A DNA stretch of 64,000 nucleotides from Sipunculus nudus (taxonomy: Eukaryota > Annelida > Sipuncula > Golfingiida > Sipunculidae), in NCBI GenBank assembly GCA_026874595.1, contig CM049316.1, forward strand, positions 53,515,676-53,579,675, read 5' to 3'. Of the stretch, positions 39,183 to 50,250 are shown piece by piece. The notes beneath the pieces are model-generated. The model had not been told where the DNA came from. It saw only the letters and a list, made by a program, of their open reading frames with translations, and searched no databases. The position numbers and the translations under genes were made by a program. Numbering within the stretch: position 1 is the first letter of the stretch; every line of letters begins with the position of its first letter.

Positions 39183-40280
39183 TTGCAGTCATGTGATATG
39201 CTGTACCTATATGAGGGTGAGTGTACAGTCATGTGATACGCTGTACCTATAGGAGGGTGAGTGTACAGTCGTGTGATATGCTGTACCTGTATGAGGGTGA
39301 GTGTATAGTCATGGGATATGCTGTACCTGTATGAGGGTGAGTGTACAGTCATGTGATACACTGTACCTGTATGAGGGTGAGTGTACAGTCATGTGATATG
39401 CTGTACCTGTATGAGGGTGAGTGTACAGTCATGTGATATGCTGTACCTGTATGAGGGTGAGTGTACAGTCATGTGATACACTGTACCTATATGAGGGTGA
39501 GTGTACAGTCATGTGATATGGTGTACCTGTCTGAGGGCGATTGTACAGTCATGTGATACGCTGTACCTGTATGAGGGCGAGTGTACAGTCATGTGATACG
39601 CTGTACCTGTATGAGGGTGAGTGTACAGTCATGTGATACGCTGTACCTGTATGAGGGTGAGTGTACAGTCATGTGATACGCTGTACCTGTATGAGGGTGA
39701 GTGTACAGTCATGTGATATGCTGTACCTGTATGAGGGTGAGTGTACAGTCATGTGATACGCTGTACCTGTATGAGGGTGAGTGTACAGTCATGTGATACG
39801 CTGTACCTGTATGAGGGCAAGTGTACAGTCATGTGATATGCTGTACCTGTATGAGGGTGAGTGTACAGTCATGTGATATGCTGTACCTGTATGAGGGTGA
39901 GTGTACAGTCATGTGATACGCTGTACCTGTATGAGGGTGAGTGTACAGTCATGTGATATGCTGTACCTGTATGAGGGTGAGTGTACAGTCATGTGATACG
40001 CTGTACCTGTATGAGGGCGAGTGTACAGTCATGTGATATGCTGTACCTGTATGAGGGTGAGTGTACAGTCATGTGATACGCTGTACCTGTATGAGGGTGA
40101 GTGTACAGTCATGTGATACGCTGTACCTGTATGAGGGTGAGTGTACAGTCATGTGATATGCTGTACCTGTATGAGGGTGAGTGTACAGTCATGTGATATG
40201 CTGTACCTGTATGAGGGTGAGTGTACAGTCATGTGATACGCTGTACCTGTATGAGGGTGAGTGTACAGTCATGTGATATG
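39183..40280. repeat. 40-bp minisatellite (about 27 copies)
   Basis: The period is exactly 40 bp. The unit contains GTACAGTCATGTGATACG, CTGTACCTGTATGAGGG and TGAGT in order. Most variation is ATACG/ATATG and GGTGA/GGCGA. Each unit can form a hairpin, GTACAG with CTGTAC around a 12-nt loop. Homogeneity is higher in the middle and right than at the left edge. The minus-strand frame at 39137-39361 exists only because one unit lost a stop; it is not a gene. Confidence 0.97.
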
Positions 40281-41340
40281 TTCATCACAGACAACCAAAC
40301 ATGATTTTTGTATTTTGATTTTCTATATTTATCATACTGTGTATGTCATTTATATCAGGTATATCTGTCTAATCCATCCCCATACCAGTAATCATTTATC
40401 CACACATATTTGTACAATAAAAGTTAATGACCCTACCTTGAGATTCTGCTGGCGTGTACAGCAGTCCAGCTTGGTCTTTGGCTGGTGTAGTCCAGCATGC
40501 ATAGAGAGGTGATTGTCTAGTGGGTGGTTGGTGTATAGTAATTGAGAATTTGTGACAACTGGACCAGCCAGAGTTTGATCACATTGGGCCACTTAGGGAT
40601 GATTCCAAGATGTGCTTTCACTCTGTGAGACATTCCTCGCACCAGATATGGACTAGTCCTCAGGCCAGATATTTTTTACCCATGGTTGGAAGATGATTTG
40701 ACAGTGGAGCACTCGTTGTCCCTTGCTGATAATATCTTGGCACTTGCAGACCATGAAAATAAGCTGTTTCTTACCCAAGGACCGCCTCGATCCAGCTCCC
40801 GTGGGAGGTATCAGGCATGGGTCAAATCCATACTCCTATCCTGATGCCAGTATTGAAATATATAGTTTCACAAATGTCCCTCCCCTCTGATTCCATGATG
40901 GCGTTACAGTTATGCCATGTGTAATGTTTACAGAAACCATTTGAATATTTGCCAAAAGTAAGCACTTATCTTAGAAGGTAATCATTTCCTGGCAACTGCT
41001 CAAGTGCCCCCGGAGTTTGAACCAACGTGACATCTGATGTTCCTTTTCAAATAAAATTTTCAAAAGAGTTTGTTATTATTGAGTATTAAATCAAACAGTG
41101 CAAAAAATTTGTATGAATGATTTATCAACATATTTGTTTTATATGGACAACCTATAGGTACTTTGTTGTTACTTCATTATTAAACTCCCTTTTCAGCAAA
41201 CCTTTGAGCTTATGTAATTCCTTGACATTGTCAATCATACGTTAATCCACACCATCTCCTGCCAGTTCTGAGATTGTATTCTTAGTATGCTTACTTGCAT
41301 GGCCAAATGGCAAGGTCTATGTATATATTTATATCGAAGG
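40281..41340. other. Unassigned sequence
   Basis: No supported gene. Some GC-richer sequence occurs at about 40590-40850 without convincing splice sites in a shared frame. Confidence 0.45.
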
Positions 41341-41570
41341 TAATTCCACCATAGCAGGCCTGGACAGTTTAGGGGAACAACGCTCAGCTCTCTCCGCTGG
41401 TGACCTTGGTTCGATCGGGTGTAGTTGCCCATCCAAGGCCGGTGGTTTTCTCCAGGTTCTCCGGTTTCCTCCACCTGTACATACTGCTGAATGCCATCAT
41501 CTGAGGCATGGAGAGTGCCGCGATTAGTTTAATAACTATTGGTACAATCTATGTAAAATAAATAAGTTTA
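41341..41570 (+). mobile_element. tRNA-derived SINE with conserved-core-like body
   Basis: A degenerate tRNA head with B-box-like GACCTTGGTTCGATCGGG (about 41403-41420) is preceded by an A-box-like region. It is followed by GGTTTTCTCCAGG, TTCTCCGGTTTCCTCC and an A/T-rich tail (AATAAATAAG). The pyrimidine-rich TTCTCC..GGTTTCCTCC block resembles the shared core seen in many invertebrate SINEs. It is not a tRNA gene. The minus-strand frame at 41235-41474 is an artefact of this repeat. Confidence 0.68.
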
Positions 41571-44500
41571 TATTTATATTTATAGCTTTAGGGTAACTAG
41601 TGTAACTTCAGTGTGGACCCTCTATTGGTGCTAGCTCTATCACACTCTTGTTTTTTTTCTCAGAGCTAAGCTCACAAGCAAAGATGTAGAAATTAACTTC
41701 ATTTTTTTATGACAAAACTAAGTCATGAAGAAGGGACTCGCCCCTATGATTTTATCATCAAAATGACAGAAACAACAAAACATATTGACTTTTAAACATA
41801 GGACAAGAATCGAAAAATGCAGGTATACCGGCTAACAGAGACTACCAGCTGCTCAGATACTCAGGGTTAACAGGTGCCCCCTGTCTGGCCTGTATTAACA
41901 GGAGGCGTGGTGTGTATCAGAGGTATTTAATGGCCTTGTGTCAGCTGACACATCTTGTAAAAAGGCCATCATCATCAGCAGGTAGAAATAGCATTTCTGG
42001 GTTAAATTCCACTTTAGGGCTTCATCCAGGACAGCACCTATAAATGGAATGAAACCAAGCACACTGAAAACACCTTATAACGGCACCAGTTTTCTTTATG
42101 TGGGCAGCCATTGGTGTTTTTCTTTGCTAACAAGGTATCTTTACAGCACTTTTTCTCAGGCTTTCTTCATTAAAATGTTAAAGGTACTACATGACCATGG
42201 TTACATATTGCTTATGCAGAAGCGGTCTGACAAGAAATATTCTTCCTTTGAAAAAGGGCTAGGAGGGTGTAAGGGTTACTTGAAAAAAAACCTGGAAGAA
42301 AATAAAGTATCTAGTTTTGCCTACTGATTGTTTACAGAATGATGCACAGTTTTATGTTTAGCGTATGGTACCTACAGTTTTAAACCAATTTTTTATATAA
42401 AATTTTCTCACTCCTACTCCAGTATAAAAGAGAATATGAAATACTTTTAGCTTTTTTTGTAACACAAAGGGGTATATCAAAGGTATTCTTTTTATTCTTG
42501 AAGAATGATATACTTTCTGTAAGCATGATATATGAAAGAGTCAATGCAGCCAATTAGACTTGAGTGATAGAGAGCTTTGTTCTCTTTGTAAAAAGAAATT
42601 AGGATTGATAGCTGATCCATTGCTTTGTCATAACTTGTGACCCATGGGTCATGATGCTCTTCTAACCCTGAGCAACAAATATTTTACAATGCATCTATTA
42701 AAACTTTTGAAACCTCAGGTTTTTTTACTGCCTGCAAAACTTTTCTGATGTTTTCATTAGCTATAATGTTAACTGTTATTTGAGAACTGTAATAGGCACA
42801 ACTTAAATGATTAGGGGTAGTTGTTTATAATTCAGACAATTAATATGTTCTCATGAGTTTTGTTGGAAATCTGTTTTTTTCTGACCTTCCTCAGGTTATT
42901 TAATTAAAATAATTTCACTCAGATATGTTTAATGGACAAAATATAACATAGCTAGGCTTTTAGTTATTGAGTTCTTAATTTTCTAGTAATGACATCTGTC
43001 ATATTTCAAGGTAAAATAATGCATTATGCTGTCGTTATATTCTTTGTAAAGCTTATTTGGTAAGTGAACCACCATGTTATCATAGCTAGAACAGATGATT
43101 TCTGTTCCAGATTACCCTCACATATTGGAATTAAGTAATCCTGACCTATCTTCAAATCCTGCATCTAGAAGGTCTAATAGTACAGACCTACATGACCAGC
43201 AACACATGTTGGCCATCCAGCTGCATGGTTAAGCCCTCCCCACGAAGTTGTTATTAATAGCTTTACAAATGGCCATCGATGGACAGAAACCCTAATGGCA
43301 GCTTGTAATTACCAGTGTGCTGTCAGCAGTTTGGTCTGATTTGCAGACTGATCACAGTATTGTAGGAACACCCCTGTTTCTGTCAGTTCAAATGACTGAG
43401 TTCAGGCTGGGGTCACAGGCACATACAGATTTCTGTGTTTTGGTCACTTTCTGTGAGCCTCAGTGGGATGGGCGGTGCTTCTGTTCCTTTGAAGTTGCAG
43501 TGACCTGGAGTCAGGATGATCCGATCATTACTCAGCAAGCAAAGTGCTGTTAAAGCCAAACAAAAATCTACAATACCTGTGTCAAAGATAATCTCAACCT
43601 TAAACCAGGTCTACACAATGTCATCTGTTATCTCAAGTACAACAGAACATGGTCATTTCAGCATTATGTTACTGACATAAAGGAGTTAGATGGCTCAATG
43701 AGGAGAGCTGCTAGATACATTGGTGTGAAGGTAATAGCAATTTAAAGGGTCTTATGTTTACAACTCAGTCTGCATACATCAATCTGGATGTTAGACTGAG
43801 AATAAGGAAGCATTAAAATGGAAAATAAGCCTCCCACTGGGTGCCAAAGCAGGCAGGGTCAATCAGGGGTGTCGTTTTTGTTTTGATAGGTTGACCTCAC
43901 CTTGATGAGCACCTGGCGCCTGACCACCAAGCACCATACCAGTTAAACTTACTCTGATGCCAGCAGGAGGCAGTGCTAGTCCTCACACTCGTCTGTTGCT
44001 CTTAAATCTCCACATGGTTATGATTGTTGTAACATTAGATTTGTCATGGACAACTATAAAAATATGAAGAAATTATAGGGAAAATAAAGGTTAAAAATAA
44101 AATAATATCTTTCATGAATACAAAGTAATATGATTATTATAATCGGGTGTAACTTTGAAGCAAGTAAAATGTTATACATATACTTGTATAAAACTGATGG
44201 CAATGAGTTTCTTTTTATTATTAATGACAGTTTTAGATTTACAATAGTTAATTTAATCATATTAAAATATTCACTCTGAAATAAACATGATAAAAGATTT
44301 AATTAATGTTATTAAAATTGTAAATTCTTGGAATTGTGACATGGTTGGGTGTCATATTTTATTTAGTCTCAATGATGTCCTTTTGACAGACTTACAGTCT
44401 GAATACAGCAATAGTACTTTGTAGCCCACCTCAGTATCAAATATGCAGGCTCAGTTTTCAATGATTCAAGACAACTGTAAGACACTTTTTGTGTGAAAAT

Positions 44501-45179
44501 TAAGTACACAACAAACAAACCTATAGAGAGGTCTCAGGGTCAACACCTGAATCTGGGTGACCCAAGGGTCATTATCATGGTCCCTCAGTCACATTATATA
44601 CAATCAGTTTACCTGTAATGCAACTTTGCAAGATGAGATTAAAATATTGAATCATTTATTTAAACTGTTTTATATGCAGATTTGTCAAATTTAAATAGTG
44701 CATTGAAAAGAAATTGCTAGAGTCTATGGGATAAAAATTTATTTTAGAAGTGCACAAATACATCCACATCATATGCTTGATATTCAGTTTACCAATGTTA
44801 CCTTTAATCTTCAAATGGATTAAATTTAAAAAATTTAAATTTAAATAAAAATTTTAATTCATTTACTTATAATACATTCACAGTTTTGTAGATGAATATC
44901 AAAATAAAGAAAACACAAACAGTATAAATTTGATCACAGACTCTGGGATGGAAAATAAGGGGCCAGTTGCTAATTTTCTTGTAATACAAAGGCGTAGACA
45001 AAATATTGGAATTTTTTTTTAAATTAATTAAGTCCAGTTGGAAGACTATGCTTTGAACAGTCCATGTTTCTCAGCTTTTTAGTGTAGAGCCTGATTCTGA
45101 AGTTTGAGTGTGAATGATTAAAAACGTTGACGATACCCTTTCCACAGCATCATTGGAAGCTACAGTTCTAAGAGCCTTT
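41571..45179. other. Unassigned sequence with two complex GC-richer patches
   Basis: No gene is supported. The patch at 41820-42040 includes the perfect palindrome GTGTCAGCTGACAC (41938-41951), centred on an E-box CAGCTG. The patch at 43080-43560 is likewise complex. Either could be regulatory. A lone TGACCCATGGGTCA palindrome lies at 42638-42651. Confidence 0.4.
42638..42651. repeat. Palindrome TGACCCATGGGTCA (end signature of family E)
   Basis: It is identical to the palindrome ending the 38.5 kb repeat and nearly identical to that at 3.77 kb, but in the opposite orientation: ATGATGCTCTT follows, matching the reverse complement of the GAGCGTCAT that precedes the 38.5 kb palindrome. It is probably the end of a family E copy running toward lower or higher coordinates. 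Confidence 0.6.
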
Positions 45180-46217
45180 TTAGCCCTCAGCCCTTAGGCT
45201 GATGGGCTATTGTCGTCACCCAAGCTGTCCGTCCGTCCGTCCGTCCGTCCGGCATCCGTTAACTTTTACCTTGTGAGTGGGATATCTTGAAAAGGATTCA
45301 CCGTCAGAATTTTATTTCCTCGGTAAAGATGTATATCGACAAAATTTCGGTCAAGTTCGAAGATTGGTGACCTTGACCTATTTTTCTACATTTTAGAGCT
45401 GATTATAGAAAAACACTTAGATGCTAATTACTCAGGAACCATTTGGTGGATTTTCACAAAACTTACTATGATTATTGGGACTGATAATCTGTACCTGCTA
45501 CACAAGTTTGGTGGCGCCACCTACAATATCTGATTTTAAATGAATTTTTATCAGATTTTTCAACTTTGGGCTTGTGAGCGGGATATCTCTAAAAGGATTC
45601 ACCGTAGGAATTTTATTTTTTCGGTGAAGATGTATATTGACAAAATCTCGGTCAAGTTCGAAGATGGGTGACCTTGACCTATTTTTCTATGTTTTAGAGT
45701 TGATTATAGAAAAAACATTTAGAAGCTTATTTCTCAGGAACCATCGGCTGGATTTTCACAATACTTACTATGATCATAGGGAGTGATGATCTGTAACTGC
45801 TGCACAAGTTTGGGGGCGCCACCTGCAATTTCTTATTTTTAATGAATTTTTCTTGGATTTTTCAACTTTGGCCTTGTGCGCAGGATATCTCTAAAAGGAT
45901 TCACAATAGGAATTTTATTTCTTTGGTGAAGCTGTATATCGACAAAATCTCGGTCAAGTTCAAAGATGGGTGACCTTGACATACTTTTCAAGGTCACAGA
46001 GCTGATAATAGAATAAAACTTAGAAGCTTATTTTTCAGGAAGCATTTGGTGGATTTTTATGAATCATGGTACATGCCTCTCCATTTTAAATTTATAACTG
46101 AGACATGTACAGATATACATCCATGTGAGAACAGATATTTAGTACTTGTTACTGTTACCACCTCTAAACACTGTTCTTTTGGCTGAGGGCTTTTGTCAGC
46201 TTCTGCTGATATTCTAG
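45180..46217 (+). mobile_element. Helitron/Helentron-like element, family A copy 2 (full)
   Basis: Starts AGCCCTCAGCC (45182) after a T run, ends GGCTGAGGGCT, then the TCAGC-TTCT-GCTGA hairpin and TATTCTAG|TT (CTAG at 46214-46217). It is collinear with the copy at 2426-3465, including the TCCG run and three internal units of about 300 bp, with few differences by eye, so both are fairly recent. No protein is encoded. Confidence 0.77.
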
Positions 46218-46427
46218 TTATAGAATTAGGTTGGCAAATTTTTAAATTCTGATTTAAATCAAAATTAATCAGTGTTTTTTACTTCAATTAAAATAATGAA
46301 TTTTAAAATCCCTGATCAATATGGACTGTAGTGGTTTCTGCACTGCTGAAACAACTGCTGCTATGCAAGTATTCATAAAGCACATTGAAATGTGTACGTG
46401 GCTCCAAAGAGAAAATCTTGTCATCTG

Positions 46428-47123
46428 TACCCTCTTTACACAGCGCTTTACCTATAGGCCTACTACCTAAATTGTAAGCACTGTTTGTTATGACCTCGTA
46501 TCCTGAATTGCTACATCAGAGGGGAGCACTTTATTTTTGTCCAATTAGATGAGACCTTGTGCTGGAAGACACAGCCAAGTGAGGAATACACAGAGCCATT
46601 GTTGTTCATTTCGTTTGAGTGACAGCTCATCACCCCGGTAACTGTCTGAACAGGCCACAGGCTCAGAGAGAATGGCCCCAGACGTAGTTTGCTTAGGGCC
46701 TTGGGCACATAGGATGCCCAGCCGGTGAGCTGTAATTCAAAGAAACATAACAACAAAGGCTGTGTGCACACCTCACTGCTGGTTTCAGATCTGCAGACAA
46801 CAGATACATGGCTATGCTAACACAGTCATAATGTCATTAACGAATCGGTTGATGATGCAAGAATACAGAGGGAGCAATTAAAATTCGACCATAAACTGTC
46901 ATCAGGCGGTGCTTGAAGTGCATCTGTGGGTGGAGCCAGGATGCCTGTTGAGTGTTTGTTTATTGACATCTGTTTGGCTGCTTGTCACATAAAACGCACA
47001 TTTTTTTCAGTAGACAACAAACTGCCATCTGGTGTCTAAATGTATCATAAATGGTCAAAGCAGGCAGCGTGAAAATCAGTTGCTTCTTTAGAAGCGCAAG
47101 ATTTCCCCTGCCTCGGGAGCGTA
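46428..47123 (-). mobile_element. MITE copy 3 (full length, inverted)
   Basis: This is the reverse complement of the family at 27851-28549. The right edge GGGAGCGTA and left edge TACCCTC form the inverted termini. GTCATCTG flanks it at 46420-46427 and 47124-47131. It retains the internal block missing from copy 1. The short minus-strand frame at 46511-46771 is not transposase-like. Confidence 0.88.
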
Positions 47124-47131
47124 GTCATCTG

Positions 47132-47868
47132 TGGGTGAAGCAAATCAGTTATGTATATAAATTAACTTGCCCATTTCAAATACTTGGATGGGAATGTTTG
47201 TCAAACTAAGAATTTTTACATGATTAACATTTGTTCTTTTTTGAACACAAAAAAATAAAAAAATAATGTTTTTTTGCCGCTGATTTTAATAATGATTTTT
47301 ATCAACAATTTAAATGATTTAAATCAACCAGCCCTGAACATGCATCCACATAATGCATGTGCTTGCACATTTATTGTAACAAAAATTAATTTCTCTCCAT
47401 AAGACAAAAAATCTCCTGACTAAATATATTTTTTTGGGAGTCAGCAAGAATTTTTGTCATGCACTTGTCAAGAAAATATTTCTTCTGACAAGATAATATT
47501 GTCTTGAGAATATTAATAGAAATAATCTTGAAGATTTCTTGTCAGACAGAAAAGAAACATTTTTGTTGGCAGTGTTGCTTTCAGTCATTTACATGCCATT
47601 TATTTAGGATTTTAACTAGCAAACATATCAGCACTCTTGGAAGAAAACCTATTTATTCCTTGCCAGAATTCAATCTAGTCTCTTGCCTATTAGCTTATAT
47701 ACCCAATTTGTGTATTTATTAGTAATTTTCTTTTTTTTCAATGTATTCTTTTTAAGCAAACTAAAGTCATGATATACTCTTTATAATGTTTTATTTTTTA
47801 AAATAAAATGTGTTATTGCTAATATTTATATAGCAAAATAGTATCTTAACTTATGTATTTTGTTATAG
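47132..47868. other. Intronic sequence upstream of the first coiled-coil exon
   Basis: AT-rich, with no further exon recognised. It should be intron of the coiled-coil gene, since the exon at 47869 starts with an acceptor (TTTTGTTATAG) rather than a promoter. Confidence 0.45.
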
Positions 47869-47968
47869 AGTATGATGAAAGAACTTGAGACAGAGCGTGA
47901 AAGAAGATGGAAAGCGGAACAGGCAGCCAAGAAACTTGTCCAACACATCCAGCAGCTACAGACAAAGA
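47869..47968 (+). CDS. Coiled-coil protein, internal exon (100 nt)
   Basis: The acceptor is TATTTTGTTATAG and the donor AAAGA|GTATGT. The exon reads 33 codons plus one base: it starts SMMKELETERERRWKAEQ, continues AAKKLVQHIQQLQTK, and leaves A to complete a codon. The sequence is highly charged with regular hydrophobic spacing (L, W, A, L, V, I, L), typical of a dimeric coiled coil. The single base joins GC of the exon at 53543 to give Ser, and the next exon is also coiled coil, which strongly supports both. I cannot name the protein; centrosomal, Golgi or cytoskeletal coiled-coil families are all possible. The last 10 nt (CAGACAAAGA) and the donor are the seed of the adjoining 32-bp array. 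Confidence 0.85.
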
Positions 47969-50250
47969 GTATGTACATCTATACAATCTCCAGACAAAGA
48001 GTATGTACATCTATACTAATTCCAGACAAAGAGTATGTACATCTATACTAACACCAGACAAAGAGTATGTACATCTATACTAACTGGAGACAAAGAGTAT
48101 GTACATCTATACTAACACCAGAAAAAGAGTATGTACATCTATACTAACTCCAGACAAGGAGTATGTACATCTATACTAACTGGAGACAAAGAGTATGTAC
48201 ATCTATACTAACACCAGACAAAGAGTATGTACATCTATACTAACACCAGACAAAGAGTATGTACATCTATACTAACTCCAGACAAAGAGTATGTACATCT
48301 ATACTAACTGAAGACATAGAGTATGTACATCTATACTAACTCCAGACAAAGAGTATGTACATCTATACTAACTCCAGACAAAGAGTATGTACATCTATAC
48401 TAACACCAGACAAAGAGTATGTACATCTATACTAACTCCAGACAAAGAGTATGTACATCTATACTAACTCCAGACAAAGAGTATGTACATCTATACTAAC
48501 TCCAGACAAAGAGTATGTACATCTATACTAACTCCAGACAAAGAGTATGTACATCTATACTAACTCCAGAGAAAGAGTATGTACATCTATACTAACTCCA
48601 GACAAAGAGTATGTACATCTATACTAACTCCAGACAAAGAGTATGTACATCTATACTAACTCCAGACAAAGAGTATGTACATCTATACTAACTCCAGACA
48701 AAGAGTATGTACATCTATACTAACTGAAGACATAGAGTATGTACATCTATACTAACTCCAGACAAAGAGTATGTACATCTATACTAACACCAGACAAAGA
48801 GTATGTACAACTATACTAACTGAAGACATAGAGTATGTACATCTATACTAACTCCAGACAAAGAGTATGTACATCTATACTAACTCCAGATGAAGAGTAT
48901 GTACATCTATACTAACTGAAGACATAGAGTATGTACATCTATACTTACTGAAGACATAGAGTATGTACATCTATACTAACTCAAGACAAAGAGTATGTAC
49001 ATCTATACTAACTCCAGACAAAGAGTATGTACATCTATACTAACACCAGACAAAGAGTATGTACAACTATACTACCTGAAGACATAGAGTATGTACATCT
49101 ATACTAACTCCAGACAAAGAGTATGTACATCTATACTAACTCCAGACAAAGAGTATTTACATCTATACTAACTCCAGACAAAGAGTATGTACATCTATAC
49201 TAACTCCAGACAAAGAGTATAAGCATCTATACTAACTGAAGACATAGAGTATGTACATCTATACTAACTCCAGACAAAGAGTATGTACATCTATACTAAC
49301 TCCAGACAAAGAGTATGTACATCTATACTAACTCCAGACAAAGAGTATGTACATCTATACTAACTCCAGACAAAGAGTATGTACATCTATACTAACTGAA
49401 GACATAGAGTATGTACATCTATACTAACTCCAGACAAAGAGTATGTACATCTATACTAACACCAGACAAAGAGTATGTACAACTATACTAACTGAAGACA
49501 TAGAGTATGTACATCTATACTAACTCCAGACAAAGAGTATGTACATCTATACTAACTCCAGATGAAGAGTATGTACATCTATACTAACTGAAGACATAGA
49601 GTATGTACATCTATACTTACTGAAGACATAGAGTATGTACATCTATACTAACTCAAGACAAAGAGTATGTACATCTATACTAACTCCAGACAAAGAGTAT
49701 GTACATCTATACTAACACCAGACAAAGAGTATGTACAACTATACTAACTGAAGACATAGAGTATGTACATCTATACTAACTCCAGACAAAGAGTATGTAC
49801 ATCTATACTAACTCCAGACAAAGAGTATGTACATCTATACTAACTGAAGACATAGAGTATGTACATCTATACTTACTGAAGACATAGAGTATGTACATCT
49901 ATACTAACTCCAGACATAGAGTATGTACATCTATACTAACTCCAGACAAAGAGTATGTACATCTATACTAACTCCAGACAAAGAGTATGTACATCTGTAC
50001 ACACTTCAGACAAAGAGTATGTACATCTATACTTACTGAAGACATAGAGTATGTACATCTATACTAACTCCAGACATAGAGTATGTACATCTATACTAAC
50101 TCCAGACATAGAGTATGTACATCTATACTAACTTCAGACAAAGATTATGTACATCTATACTTACTCCAGACAAAGAGTATGTACATCTATACTAACTGGA
50201 GACAAAGAGTATGTACATGTTTACTAACTCCAGAGATAAAGTATGTTTGT
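47959..50250. repeat. 32-bp minisatellite made of exon tail plus 5' splice site (about 71 copies)
   Basis: The first unit starts in the last 10 nt of the exon. Each 32-bp unit contains CAGACAAAGA|GTATGT, then ACATCTA, then TACTAACTC. Every unit thus repeats the exon tail, a copy of the authentic donor and usually an exact TACTAAC branch-point word. Variants (GAAGACATAGA, ACACCAGACA, GATGAAGA, TACTTAC) mark subfamilies. One GATGAAGA variant block recurs exactly 672 bp (21 units) apart at 48886 and 49558, showing a recent multi-unit duplication. Read in the exon frame, the array hits TAA at 48049-48051. Confidence 0.97.

Noticed and set aside
39183-40280. CRISPR-like array or repeat protein gene
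   Set aside because: Units are directly adjacent with no unique spacers, and stop codons recur in all frames because the period is 40 bp. The short open frame results from one variant unit.
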